64,000 nucleotides of DNA from Psychrobacter immobilis. GTDB lineage: Bacteria; Pseudomonadota; Gammaproteobacteria; Pseudomonadales; Moraxellaceae. Made by a program: the position numbers and the translations under genes. Numbering within the stretch: the first letter of the stretch is position 1; each line of letters begins with the position of its first letter. Below the pieces are notes generated by a model, which had not been told where the DNA came from, searched no databases, and was given only the letters and a program-made list of their open reading frames with translations. Of the stretch, positions 30,088 through 39,407 are shown piece after piece. Location of the stretch: positions 62,001 through 126,000 of the forward strand of contig NZ_CAJGZM010000001.1 in NCBI RefSeq assembly GCF_904846175.1. Direction: 5' to 3'.

Positions 30088-30537
30088 TTATAAATAAACT
30101 GCTTTGTTTTCTACATATTTGAAATATTGTATCGGGAAAATCTTGTCGTAAGCCCAGTTGTAAGAGAGGTTATAAAATAGGTAAAACCCTACTAATGACG
30201 CATCCATGATGAAAGCTTGCCATAGACTAATGCCGAGATACCAAGCCACCATTGGTAGATACAGCATTAGCAGACCACTCTCAAATAGCAGTACATGCAG
30301 CACCCTTATTGCTGGCGTCTTAAATGTACTGCGTTTAAACCTCACCATCCCTTTATCAAAGACAATATTGAAACCGTAGTTCCATATAGTCGCCATGATA
30401 GAGCCTACGATGGCAATAACACCGATATCTTTAATATCAAAACTAAAAAAGAAGCTCATAATGGGAATGGATAATATTAATGCAATGATTTCAAATCCAA
30501 CAGCGTGACGTATACGATCTCTATGAGTTCGCATCAT
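30088..30537 (-). CDS. PACE-family multidrug efflux protein (AceI-like)
   Basis: 149 residues with four hydrophobic helices forming two tandem bacterial transmembrane-pair domains. RTHRDRIRHAVGFEIIALIL holds the R-x-x-H-x-x-x-FE entry with the conserved membrane glutamate; ATIWNYGFNIVFDK and, in the second half, RVLHVLLFESGLLMLYLPMV plus YNLSYNWAYDKIF are the matching repeats. AceI of Acinetobacter exports chlorhexidine and short diamines. It is transcribed divergently from a LysR regulator 97 bases away, the arrangement known for aceI/aceR. The physiological substrate is unknown here. Confidence 0.9.
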   Translation of the reverse strand: MMRTHRDRIRHAVGFEIIALILSIPIMSFFFSFDIKDIGVIAIVGSIMATIWNYGFNIVFDKGMVRFKRSTFKTPAIRVLHVLLFESGLLMLYLPMVAWYLGISLWQAFIMDASLVGFYLFYNLSYNWAYDKIFPIQYFKYVENKAVYL

Positions 30538-30571
30538 TAATCCTTATAGAATATACATTCATAGTACTTAG

Positions 30572-30600
30572 TTGACTCTATTGTATCTGTTAAACTAATA
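30572..30600 (+). promoter_or_regulatory. Candidate LysR-gene promoter
   Basis: TTGACT (30572-30577), 17 bases, CTAATA (30595-30600), 34 bases before the LysR ATG. It lies in the 97-base divergent gap where the regulator should also bind. Assigned by eye. Confidence 0.45.
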
Positions 30601-30634
30601 GATCAAAGTTACTATCTATAGGAAAAACCGATAC

Positions 30635-31519
30635 ATGAATTTTTCTTTAGAGCAGCTGCAAGCATTTGTGGCAACGGTAGAAACGGGCTCGTTTTCAGCA
30701 GCAGGACGGCGGCTTGGCAAAGCACAATCATCGGTTAGTGCGGCGGTGGCAAATTTAGAAATCGACTTGGACAACGTCTTGTTTACTCGAAATAGTCGCT
30801 ATCCTGAATTGACGGAAGAAGGTAAACGTCTGCTAGCAGAGGCGTACTTAATATTGGAGCGCTGCGAGCATTTCTTTGGGGTGGCTAAAAGCTTAAGTGA
30901 AGGGGTCGAAAGCCGATTGGTGCTAGCAGTCGATGACCTTTATCCATCAGAATGGCTGGCGCGATTGCTTGATGAGTTTGATAACTTGTTTCCTACTGTG
31001 GAGTTAGAACTGCTGCTACCCATCATGGAAGATGTCAGTCGTTTGATTTTAGAAAAGCGCGCGGATTTGGGCATTATGTGGAGCCAAGAAGATTTACCGT
31101 CAGCTATTAGCTTTCACACCTTAGGCTGGATTCCGCTTAAAATGGTGTGTGCGCCTGAACATGAAATAGCAAACAAAGTGGTCAGCTGGGAGGACTTAAA
31201 AAGATACCGTCAGCTCATTGTCGCGACGCGCAATGAAAGTAAAGAAAAATCACGCCTACGGGTGGCCGCTGATGTCTGGTGGGTTGAGAGTCAGTGGGTG
31301 ATTATTGAGCTTGTCCAACGTAACCTTGGTTGGGCGTTGGTGCCTGAGCATATTATCGTTGATGCGTTAAAGGATGGCTCTTTGGTATCACCAAAGCTGG
31401 ATTTTGATAAGCACAGCTGGCCGGTTGCGGTTGAGCTGATTTGGCATAAAGAAAAGCCGTTAGGTAAGGCAGGTACTTGGTTAAAACAGGCGGTTATTAC
31501 TTTAGACCAGCAAGTATAA
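30635..31519 (+). CDS. LysR-family regulator next to a PACE exporter
   Basis: 294 residues; N-terminal winged helix (FSLEQLQAFVATVETGSFSA, then AGRRLGKAQSSVSAAVANLE) and a C-terminal LysR substrate-binding fold. Divergent placement beside the AceI-like gene suggests it controls that exporter, as AceR does in Acinetobacter; this is inference. Start MNFSLEQL, with AGGAAA about 12 bases before. Length is normal. Confidence 0.9.
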   Translation: MNFSLEQLQAFVATVETGSFSAAGRRLGKAQSSVSAAVANLEIDLDNVLFTRNSRYPELTEEGKRLLAEAYLILERCEHFFGVAKSLSEGVESRLVLAVDDLYPSEWLARLLDEFDNLFPTVELELLLPIMEDVSRLILEKRADLGIMWSQEDLPSAISFHTLGWIPLKMVCAPEHEIANKVVSWEDLKRYRQLIVATRNESKEKSRLRVAADVWWVESQWVIIELVQRNLGWALVPEHIIVDALKDGSLVSPKLDFDKHSWPVAVELIWHKEKPLGKAGTWLKQAVITLDQQV

Positions 31520-31701
31520 TGGGGTTTATTTATCGTTATCAATTATTCGTTCGTTACAATCGTAAAACCCCCTACTCGCCATTTTTATATAACGTGGAAG
31601 CCTTTAAGTAGGTAGATCAGTAGTTAGAAGGCTTTAAACAGAGCGTTACTTTATAAGTTTGCCTTTGCCACAAGTAAATTAAGACAAATGATAAATACAA
31701 A

Positions 31702-31747
31702 AAAAACCTCTTAAAATCCGCTTTAGCAGGGATTTAAGAGGTTTTTA
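31702..31747. terminator. Bidirectional terminator between lysR and maeA
   Basis: AACCTCTTAAAATCC pairs with GGATTTAAGAGGTT (one bulged A) around a GCTTTAGCAG loop, with A tract on the left and TTTTTATTTTT on the right. It serves both convergent genes. Confidence 0.9.
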
Positions 31748-31780
31748 TTTTTAACGCTTTTTTATCGGTACTTTTGAAAA

Positions 31781-33463
31781 CTAAAAGGACGTACGACGAT
31801 AATTACGGTATTTAGGTAACCAGAAGTTGGCTTTTAAACGACGTTCTAAATTTTCTATCGTTATAGGTAAGGCCAATTTATCTTCAACCGCTTGTAATGC
31901 AACGGCATAAGCTATCTCTTCACTGATCTCTCTAATCACTCTAATTGGCGGTAATATTGCGCCCGGAGCTTTTACATATTTCACTGATATATCCGCCAGT
32001 GCTTGGCTTGCCGCCATTAACATATTATCGCTGATACCCGTCGCACGTGCTGCTAATACACCTAGGCCAATGCCTGGGAATATATAGCTGTTATTACATT
32101 GAGACACTTCAAAAGTCTGTCCTTCAAAAGTAGTATCAGGAAAAGGACTGCCTGTTGCAATAATGGCTTTTCCCTTGCTCCAATTTGTCACTTCCTGAGG
32201 CGTTGCTTCAACGCGAGAGGTTGGGTTTGAAAGCGGCAATACAATGGGATGTTCCGTATTAACACATAAGGTTTCAATCACCTCTTGGGTAAACAGACCT
32301 TTTTGCCCACTGACACCAAACAATACGGTGACTTTCCCTTGTTTAACCACTTGCGCTAAACCGAGCTTTTGACTCTTATCCCATGCTGCAAGCGCGGATT
32401 CTTTTTGGACCAATGGTACTTGGAATTTTTGCAACTCTGTCATGCTATCGGTAAGCAAACCATAACGGTCTACCATAAATACTTGGCTACGCGCCTGCGC
32501 CTCACTCAAGCCTTCACGCTGCATTTGGCGAATGATATGTTCAGCGATACCGCAGCCCGCTGACCCTGCACCCAAAAAGGCGATTCTTTGTTGACTGAGT
32601 TTTTCACCTTTGTTTAAACAGGCCGCAATCAATGTGCCGACTGAAACCGCCGCGGTACCTTGAATGTCATCATTGAAGCAGCACAATTCGTCACGATATC
32701 TATTTAATAATGGGGTCGCATTTTCCTGTGCAAAATCTTCAAATTGCAATAGCACCTCTGGCCAACGACGTTTAACCCCTTGAATAAATAAATCTAAAAA
32801 CTCATCGTATTCAGCACCAGAGATACGCGGATTTCTCCAGCCCATGTACATAGGATCATCAAGTAGCTGTTTATTATTGGTGCCCACATCTAATAGAATC
32901 GGTAAACAATAAGCCGGGCTGATGCCGCCACAAGCCGTATATAAAGACAATTTACCAATCGGGATGCCCATGCCGCCAATACCTTGGTCACCTAAGCCCA
33001 ATATGCGTTCACCATCGGTTACTACGATTACTCTTACCTTTTGTTTGGTAGCATTTTGCAAGATGTCATCGATTTTATGACGCTCAGGATAAGAGATAAA
33101 CAAACCACGTTTACGGCGATAAATTTTGGAGAATTGTTCGCAAGCTTGCCCGACCGTTGGGGTATAGATGAGCGGCATCACTTCCTCGATATGCTGCTCA
33201 ATCAAATGATGAAACAAGGTCTCATTGGTATCTTGGATATTACGCAAATAAATATGCTTATCCATATCACTGCTAAAGGAGCTAAGCTGATGATAAGCGC
33301 GTAATGACTGCTCCTCGATGGTCTCGATGTTGTACGGTAATAAACCGGTTAAATTAAAGCTATCACGCTCATCCGAGGTAAAAGCACTACCCTTATTCAA
33401 TAAAGGCATCTCTAACAATATTGGTCCAGCAAAGGGGATATATAAAGGACGTTCGTTTGGCAT
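31781..33463 (-). CDS. maeA: NAD-dependent malic enzyme
   Basis: 560 residues; oxidative decarboxylation of malate to pyruvate. N-terminal malic domain with [20 protein letters not shown] and [20 protein letters not shown]; metal and substrate site in [23 protein letters not shown]-binding domain with [15 protein letters not shown], and [19 protein letters not shown]. Length matches the large, NAD-linked class (SfcA/MaeA). Ends beside a strong terminator. The promoter must lie in the 470-base gap before the pirin terminator. Confidence 0.95.
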   Translation of the reverse strand: MPNERPLYIPFAGPILLEMPLLNKGSAFTSDERDSFNLTGLLPYNIETIEEQSLRAYHQLSSFSSDMDKHIYLRNIQDTNETLFHHLIEQHIEEVMPLIYTPTVGQACEQFSKIYRRKRGLFISYPERHKIDDILQNATKQKVRVIVVTDGERILGLGDQGIGGMGIPIGKLSLYTACGGISPAYCLPILLDVGTNNKQLLDDPMYMGWRNPRISGAEYDEFLDLFIQGVKRRWPEVLLQFEDFAQENATPLLNRYRDELCCFNDDIQGTAAVSVGTLIAACLNKGEKLSQQRIAFLGAGSAGCGIAEHIIRQMQREGLSEAQARSQVFMVDRYGLLTDSMTELQKFQVPLVQKESALAAWDKSQKLGLAQVVKQGKVTVLFGVSGQKGLFTQEVIETLCVNTEHPIVLPLSNPTSRVEATPQEVTNWSKGKAIIATGSPFPDTTFEGQTFEVSQCNNSYIFPGIGLGVLAARATGISDNMLMAASQALADISVKYVKAPGAILPPIRVIREISEEIAYAVALQAVEDKLALPITIENLERRLKANFWLPKYRNYRRTSF

Positions 33464-33879
33464 AATTAAATCTTCTTAATGAGACGTGTGGTGGTATAAA
33501 AAGTAGTCGTTTGAATACTTAGTATTTTTCGTGTTTTTAAGAAAACACAGATAATAATTAGCTATTAACTATTAGTTAGTTAGTTAGTCATGGCAATTTG
33601 AGCACGTTTTAAATGATGAAAACCATCTGTCAATTTTGATAAGCTGTTTTTGATACCATCCTTCTTTATAAGCAAGCCTAGAAGTACTAGCTTAGAAGCG
33701 CAAGCATAAAAGTAAAGGCTGACCATGAGCTATCTGACATGGATTCTCTATTATACTATAAAACTCAAGCACGCATTTGCCCTACCACCTTAGAGCTAGC
33801 GGGTTTCTTAGTAATACTGTTAAATTCAGGTATTTGGTCTATTAATTTGAATGCCAAAATCACTAATATCCATCAAAAA
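33464..33879. other. Intergenic region upstream of maeA
   Basis: About 410 bases between the maeA start (minus) and the pirin terminator. A short direct repeat TTAGTTAGTTAG occurs near 33576. No coding trace, repeat element or RNA is recognisable. Confidence 0.4.
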
Positions 33880-33908
33880 AAGCCCGCTGATACGATATCA
33901 ACGGGCTT
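33880..33908. terminator. Terminator downstream of the pirin gene
   Basis: AAGCCCGCTGATACGATATC continuing into AACGGGCTT forms a stem AAGCCCG/CGGGCTT extended by TGATA/TATCA. It is preceded by a run of seven A on the plus strand, i.e. a T tract when read from the pirin gene on the minus strand. Confidence 0.85.
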
Positions 33909-33941
33909 GTATTATTTATAAAGGACTTTTACAAAGGTCTG

Positions 33942-34874
33942 TTACGCAGGTTGTCCAAACTTACCACTATGGAAATCTTCAACCGCTTGACGTATTTCTG
34001 TCTGAGTATTCATCACGAAAGGCCCCATACGCGCCACTGGCTCATTAAGCGGTTTTCCAGCGATTAATAAAAACCGTGCGCCATTAATATTGCTGCTCAC
34101 TGTAATATTATCGCCTTTGCTTAGGACCGCTAAGTTTTTCGCTTTGACAGTATTATTGGCTTTACCTTGTGCGCTACTTGTAGAGTCCTGAACAGAAACC
34201 TCACCTTCTATCACGTAGATAAAAGCATTATGCTCATTCACTAACGTCTGATCGAAAGTAGTATTGGCAGGTAAGCTGACATCCATATAAGTGGGATAAG
34301 TATGAGCATTAATGACTGGACCGACCGTACCTTGGTTGGTTTCACCGGCAATCACTCGAATTTTAATACCATTATCACGCTGTTCAAGCGGCGTTGATTC
34401 AGGCAAAAACTCTTGATATCCAGGCTCACTCATTTTGGATTTGGCAGGCAAGTTAACCCACAACTGAAAACCCTTTAACAAACCCTCTTGTTGCTCTGGC
34501 ATCTCTGAATGCAAAATGCCTTTGCCAGCCGTCATCCACTGTACACCGCCCGGCTCGATTACCCCTTCGTTACCAGCATTATCTTTATGACGCATACGAC
34601 CATTGAGCAAATAAGTCACCGTCTCAAAACCACGGTGTGGATGTGTCGGGAAGCCGGCCACATAATCATCAGCATCGTCACTCTCAAAACAATCAAGCAT
34701 CAGAAAAGGATCTAGCATATCTAATTGCGGCGTACCAATAATACGAGTTAATTTCACCCCAGCGCCGTCAGAAGTTGGCATGCCAGGTAGTTGCTGCATG
34801 ACCGTACGATTTTGTAATGTGCTGAGCTTATCATTGATGTGTTGAGTGTCATTGGTGTTATTTATAGTACTCAT
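33942..34874 (-). CDS. Pirin family protein
   Basis: 310 residues with two cupin domains. The N-terminal cupin carries the metal ligands: FPTHPHRGFETVTYLL (two His) and GILHSEMPE (His and Glu). Some bacterial pirins are quercetin 2,3-dioxygenases, others regulate redox partners; the substrate here is not evident. AGGAGTAGGACG precedes the ATG closely. Downstream terminator at 33880-33908. Monocistronic. Confidence 0.92.
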   Translation of the reverse strand: MSTINNTNDTQHINDKLSTLQNRTVMQQLPGMPTSDGAGVKLTRIIGTPQLDMLDPFLMLDCFESDDADDYVAGFPTHPHRGFETVTYLLNGRMRHKDNAGNEGVIEPGGVQWMTAGKGILHSEMPEQQEGLLKGFQLWVNLPAKSKMSEPGYQEFLPESTPLEQRDNGIKIRVIAGETNQGTVGPVINAHTYPTYMDVSLPANTTFDQTLVNEHNAFIYVIEGEVSVQDSTSSAQGKANNTVKAKNLAVLSKGDNITVSSNINGARFLLIAGKPLNEPVARMGPFVMNTQTEIRQAVEDFHSGKFGQPA

Positions 34875-34992
34875 CGTCCTACTCCTATCTTTTAGTTGAA
34901 CTTATAGTATTACTATATGCGGTGATAAATAATCTTATAAACAGAGATAACGGCAAAACACAGTTCTTAATTTTAGAACAATTGAGTATACT

Positions 34993-35115
34993 TCAATCAG
35001 CTTTTGATTTAATAAAAAACGACATAATCAGTCCGCAAACGGCTAGGACAAAGCCCAAAATAAAGGCTGTTTGTACCCCAACAGTCAATGACGTACTCAC
35101 TAAAAAGCGATTAGC
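34993..35115 (-). pseudogene. C-terminal remnant of an MFS transporter
   Basis: Too short to be listed by usual gene calling. The minus-strand frame reads LVSTSLTVGVQTAFILGFVL, then AVCGLIMSFFIKSKAD and a TGA at 34993-34995. This is the last transmembrane helix and charged tail of a DHA2-like MFS drug transporter. Upstream it meets a stop at 35116-35118, exactly where the plus-strand frame of a truncated dehydrogenase begins, so both genes lost their 5' ends at the same point. Confidence 0.6.
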
Positions 35116-36180
35116 CTAGACCGCCCAGAAGTCGAAGCACGCGGCGTGATTCCAAAAGCGAGCTATGAGTTTGTATCGGGCGGCGCTGGTGACGAGTGGA
35201 CGCTACGCGAAAACCGCCGCGCTTTTAACGATTATCATATTGCTGCCAAACGTTTGATCGGCTTGACCAAAGACAACATCGATATCTCTACGCAACTGCT
35301 AGGCTTAAAGATGCAGTCGCCTATCATGGTCGCTCCTATGGGCGCGCATGCCATAGTTCATGACCAAGGTGAAAAAGATACCGCACGCGGTGCAGGCCTT
35401 GCCAACACATTATATTGCTCATCGGGTGCATCTAATGCAACGCTCGAAGAAATTGCCAAAGCAACGACGGGGCCAAAATGGTTTCAGCTCTATTGGAATA
35501 ATGATTTACAAGTCACGCGCTCACTCCTTACTCGTGCTAAAGATGCAAGCTACAGCGCTATTATTTTGACAGCTGATGCGCTAGGTCCAGGACAGCCGGA
35601 TGCCTTTAAAGCCATGGGCAGCGCTTTCCGTCCTAACCGCAACTTTGGTAATCATGATCCTAAAAAAGATGGCTTTGGTAACTTCTTTGATCAAAAGACA
35701 TCTTTGACTACGGCTGACATTCAATTTATTAAGAAGCTGACAGGATTACCTGTGATCGTGAAAGGTGTTTTGCGTCCTGATGATGCCGATAGATTTATTC
35801 GTGCTGGCGCTAATGCTATTCAGGTTTCTAACCACGGTGGTCGTCAAATCGATGGCGTGCCTGCCAGTATCACAGCACTACCGCCTATCGTTAAAGCGGT
35901 CAATAAACGTGTTCCAGTTATTTTAGATGGTGGTATTCGCCGAGGTATTGATATTATTCGTGCTATCGCGATGGGTGCAGATGCCGTAGCAGTCGGTCGT
36001 CCGATGCTTTATGGCTTAGGATTGGGCGGCGCGCAGGGCGTTGAGTCAGTCATTAACTTCTTAAATAATGAGCTCAAGTCGACCATGCTTTTGACAGGTG
36101 CAGAAAAGTTGTCTGATTTAAATCCTAACTATATTGAAATCGTTGGTCAAAATGAGGAATACAGTACTTCTCAAGGCTGA
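35116..36180 (+). pseudogene. FMN-dependent alpha-hydroxyacid dehydrogenase/oxidase, N-terminally truncated
   Basis: From VIPKASYEFVSGGAGDEWTL onward the protein matches the lactate oxidase/glycolate oxidase family: TIM-barrel with PIMVAPMGAHAI, FQLYWNNDLQ, the FMN-contacting IVKGV lysine, the catalytic His-Arg pair in SNHGGRQIDGVPA, and the phosphate-binding LDGGIRRGIDIIRAIAMGAD. All catalytic residues are kept. The first 40 or so residues that normally precede VIPK are missing: the in-frame sequence only reaches an upstream TAA near 35101, and there is no good start codon or ribosome site (a GTG at 35143 and an ATT at 35146 are the only candidates). Probably a pseudogene, although a shortened product cannot be excluded. 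Substrate would be a 2-hydroxy acid such as lactate. Confidence 0.7.
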
Positions 36181-36247
36181 TACGCTTAAAGTGAGCACCC
36201 TATAAACTTAGTAGCCTACTCGTTTAAATATTTGACAATTAGCCATC

Positions 36248-36275
36248 AAAAACTGGTCTCATAGGCTAGTTTTTT
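36248..36275 (+). terminator. Weak terminator after the dehydrogenase remnant
   Basis: An imperfect stem (AAAACTGG/GCTAGTTTT around TCTCATAG) followed by TTTTTTC. Moderate support only. Confidence 0.5.
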
Positions 36276-36586
36276 CATTTAACAAAATACCTTTTGTTCT
36301 GATATTGTTATCATTAACAATAGCTTGGGTATTTTCAATTGCATCTTTTAAATAACCTACCATTCATTAAAATCCGTATGAAGATAAGCTCTTAAATATC
36401 ACTTAATTTAATGATTAAATTTTGGCTGTGTTAATATTTTTTAGGCATGACAATATAGATACTGTCTATTATTAAGAATAGCGCATTACTGTAGCAACAG
36501 TGTTAATACTGAATTTTTGTTTTGCAATTTAAAAAAGTTTTCCCTATTATTACGTTTCTTACTAGGAATCAACAATAGGTAAAGAT
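36276..36586. other. Intergenic region upstream of a lipoprotein gene
   Basis: About 310 AT-rich bases leading to the lipoprotein at 36587. No terminator, repeat or coding trace beyond the stem at 36248-36275. It should contain the lipoprotein promoter. Confidence 0.4.
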
Positions 36587-37519
36587 ATGAAAGTCAGTAA
36601 GCTATACACAGGCATTTTATTAGCAAGCACCTTAATAGTAACAGGCTGCGGAAGTGATGATTCAGACTCAACCATCATTACTGATAATAATACTGGCCCC
36701 ATAGTTAATAACGAGCTGAACTACACAGCATTTGATTCGTTTACTGATGTTTCAAATGGTTTATACAAAAAGGGTTGGGGTAAAACCACATTTAAGATTA
36801 ATAACAACGGTTTGACTCGTACCACCTCTACTGTAGTTGGCAGCTCTGATAATGCTTATCAAATTAGCATAGGCGATGAAGAAAATAATCATGACTACTA
36901 CGTTGCTGATAAGACATTCGCAAAAGTCAAAGATGGATTTGACAACTCCTTCTATAAAGTTAATTTTATTGATAGCGATAGCTTTAATTTAAAAATCCAG
37001 ACCGATAACCGTTCCATAGACGCTGTTTATGATATCAAGACGTTAGATCTCAGCGGCGTTAAAAAGTTAGCTGTCAACGCAAAAACTGGTATTAATACTG
37101 ATTTAAGTTACGATGGCTTCCAAAGCAATGCTGCTTTCCCTACAGGTTCGCAGTGTTATATCTTACAAGAAACACCTTCTCAGTCATACTATACTTTTTA
37201 TGATTTAGCCTCTAGAGAAGATATTACTATTAACGAATGGCTTGATGAACAAAGAAAATATAATACTGTAACTAATATAATCAACGAAAAAGTCGGTCGT
37301 AATAATGAGCTGACAGCGGTCAGATATACCGATGAAAATGGTGAAATCGAGGCAGCAGTTCAATATAATGGTTTAGTTTATAATGCTTATTATTATCAAA
37401 AAGATGTACAAGAAGACTCTGATACTGACTTCACTAAAGGTGTAGTAGATTGCGACCTTTATAATAGCGTTGCAACTAAGTTTTTAGAAACACAGATCAA
37501 AACCAACTATAAATGGTAA
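36587..37519 (+). CDS. Uncharacterised lipoprotein
   Basis: 310 residues; signal peptide MKVSKLYTGILLASTLIVTG with Cys 21 as lipidation site, then an acidic Ser/Asp/Thr/Asn linker. The mature part is rich in Asn, Asp, Tyr and Thr with alternating beta-like pattern and one pair of cysteines (GSQCYI and VDCDLY), suggesting an exported beta-rich domain. I do not recognise the family. Bounded downstream by a strong terminator. Confidence 0.8.
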   Translation: MKVSKLYTGILLASTLIVTGCGSDDSDSTIITDNNTGPIVNNELNYTAFDSFTDVSNGLYKKGWGKTTFKINNNGLTRTTSTVVGSSDNAYQISIGDEENNHDYYVADKTFAKVKDGFDNSFYKVNFIDSDSFNLKIQTDNRSIDAVYDIKTLDLSGVKKLAVNAKTGINTDLSYDGFQSNAAFPTGSQCYILQETPSQSYYTFYDLASREDITINEWLDEQRKYNTVTNIINEKVGRNNELTAVRYTDENGEIEAAVQYNGLVYNAYYYQKDVQEDSDTDFTKGVVDCDLYNSVATKFLETQIKTNYKW

Positions 37520-37596
37520 CCATATATAGTTAAGACCTAATCTTAATGAGAGATGATGTCTACCAGTCATTGATTATTGTCTTTATTACGAGAAAC

Positions 37597-37627
37597 AAAA
37601 ATAGCGCCTAGAATGGGCGCTATTTTT
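37597..37627. terminator. Bidirectional terminator
   Basis: AAAAATAGCGCC / GGCGCTATTTTT with a 7-base loop; perfect 12-bp stem flanked by A and T tracts, between a plus-strand lipoprotein gene and the minus-strand M14 peptidase. Confidence 0.92.
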
Positions 37628-37703
37628 AAATGGTTAATATTTTATCAAAAACGATATCTATGATTATTTTCACTTGAATCTTGACACTGCTTTAAATCAT
37701 TAA

Positions 37704-38843
37704 CTAACGCAACTCATCCACGACCGCCAACATCGCAACTAACGAGGCCTCGCCGAGCTTAATTGAACGCTCTGGTGACCAGCCTGCATCCTCAAACGGA
37801 AGATTGGCATTGTCTTTAAATGGCATCTCTAAAGTATTGGCCAAGCAATCAAAACGTTCAGCCACCCAGTGGGTGGCGATGGTCATGTTCGCGGTGCCCG
37901 GCGCATCAACGTCATAACCAAATTCAGACTGAAAATCGGCACTAGCTAATTTTAAGACGTCTGAAAATTTATCACGTAGACCTGCAAGACGGTCATTATA
38001 ACTTGGCGTTCCTTGTGAGCCCGCTAAGAACACATAAGGCAGCGCTTCATCACCGTGCACATCATAAAATAGATCAACGCCTGTTTCTTCCATTTTATTG
38101 ATGACATGCAATACCTCAGGGCTTTTCTCTAAGCTTGGATTCAACCATTCGCGGTTTAAATTCGTTCCGACGGCGTTAGTACGTAGATGTCCGCGCACAC
38201 TGCCATCAGGGTTCATATTTGGCACAATATAGAAGTTCGCCTTTTCTAATAATAATTTAGCAGTGGCGTTATCACTATCTAGTAGGCTATATAACAATCC
38301 CTCAACCAACCATTCAGCCATCGTCTCGCCCGGATGCTGACGCGCGGTGATCCAAATATTGCGCTTATTCCCATCACTATTGCTATCGCCATCACCAACT
38401 TTCACTAAGGTTAAATCGCGCTTATCAAGCGTTTCGCCTAAATGCTCTAATGTCACCAATGGGTGCGTTTGTACAGTTGCCAATAAATCTTGATGACGCT
38501 CATAACTGTAAGGGGCAAAATACGCAATTTGAATGGTGTCGCACTCAAGCTCTGCTACTATGGTTAACGTGCCGTCTTTATAAGAGGTTGGCAGGCGGAA
38601 CCAATACTCCCGATCATACGAAGCAACCGCTTGATAATCCTCCCAACCTTCAAGGTATGACGCCTGCCCTGCATTGACAATATTAAGCACATATTGTTCG
38701 CCAACCTGACCTGTCAGGCGAAAGTTAAACCACTGAAAAAACTCGTCACCAACGTCCGGGCGAATTGCTAGTTGAATATTTTTTCTATCTTCTAAACTAA
38801 TAACGTCAATATTACCTGCGTCAAAATTTGCCGTGATATGCAT
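37704..38843 (-). CDS. M14-family zinc carboxypeptidase (cytosolic carboxypeptidase-like)
   Basis: 379 residues, no signal peptide. An N-terminal beta domain (about 1-120) of the kind preceding CCP-type peptidases, with WFNFRLTG and YWFRLP, then the M14 domain: zinc ligands in ARQHPGETMAEW (His 170, Glu 173) and FYDVHGDEALPY (His 263), substrate-binding NPDGSVRGHLRTNAVGTNLN, and the C-terminal catalytic Glu in ANTLEMPFK. Bacterial members of this subfamily act on peptide C-termini or amino acid side-chain glutamates; the true substrate is unknown. Confidence 0.92.
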   Translation of the reverse strand: MHITANFDAGNIDVISLEDRKNIQLAIRPDVGDEFFQWFNFRLTGQVGEQYVLNIVNAGQASYLEGWEDYQAVASYDREYWFRLPTSYKDGTLTIVAELECDTIQIAYFAPYSYERHQDLLATVQTHPLVTLEHLGETLDKRDLTLVKVGDGDSNSDGNKRNIWITARQHPGETMAEWLVEGLLYSLLDSDNATAKLLLEKANFYIVPNMNPDGSVRGHLRTNAVGTNLNREWLNPSLEKSPEVLHVINKMEETGVDLFYDVHGDEALPYVFLAGSQGTPSYNDRLAGLRDKFSDVLKLASADFQSEFGYDVDAPGTANMTIATHWVAERFDCLANTLEMPFKDNANLPFEDAGWSPERSIKLGEASLVAMLAVVDELR

Positions 38844-39083
38844 AATCTTTCCTTAATGGTATTTTGTAAATTTAAAGACTTATGTGAAAAAAACTTATAC
38901 TAAACTCAATAGGTTATCCATCACTGTGTAAAGGAGTTTATGCCACACTCGTTATCAAGTTTGGTTGCTTATTATAGCGCTTGTTCCTTTACTCTTGGCT
39001 TGATTCTTGATTTGCGTATAACTAGAAACTAAGAGAGTACTGCAAACCCTTACATTCTCGAACATCAAAAATCGCATTGGTTT
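38844..39083. other. Intergenic sequence left of the IS5-like remnant
   Basis: About 240 bases holding the M14 peptidase promoter on the minus strand; no further structure seen. The stretch between this gene and phoR is otherwise filled by the 273-bp IS5-like remnant. Confidence 0.4.
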
Positions 39084-39356
39084 TTAGGACGTGCCCCCAA
39101 TTCGAAAAACTGTATATATTTTCTAAAACAAAGTATGCATTTCAGACGATATAAGGGATATAGAAAAATGGCTATACAAGCATTAACCGATAGATTATGG
39201 GCGCGGCTACAAGCAACAGCTATCAGAGATAAGGCCCGCATGCATGGCTTCGCAGCATAGCGAATCGCTATAAGAAGTTGGCTCGTAATTTTAAGTCTAT
39301 GCTTTACCTGGCCTGCACTATCATTCATTGCAAAATGCATTGAGGACACGCCCTAA
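39084..39356 (+). mobile_element. IS5-like internal-deletion remnant with both terminal repeats
   Basis: Ends are TTAGGACGTGCCCCCAAT (39084-39101) and, inverted, ATTGAGGACACGCCCTAA (39339-39356): 15 of 18 positions match. Inside, a short N-terminal coding part (MAIQALTDRLWARLQAT, from 39168) runs almost directly into a transposase C-terminal tail, RYKKLARNFKSMLYLACTII then HCKMH-stop at 39343, in a shifted frame. So most of the transposase is deleted while both ends remain, making it MITE-like. The outer TTAGGACGTG is shared with the IS5 end at 1737. Confidence 0.8.
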
Positions 39357-39407
39357 TAATTGACAGTAGTTTTTAAAAAAACTCTGCTCACGGCTACGAG
39401 TTTAATA

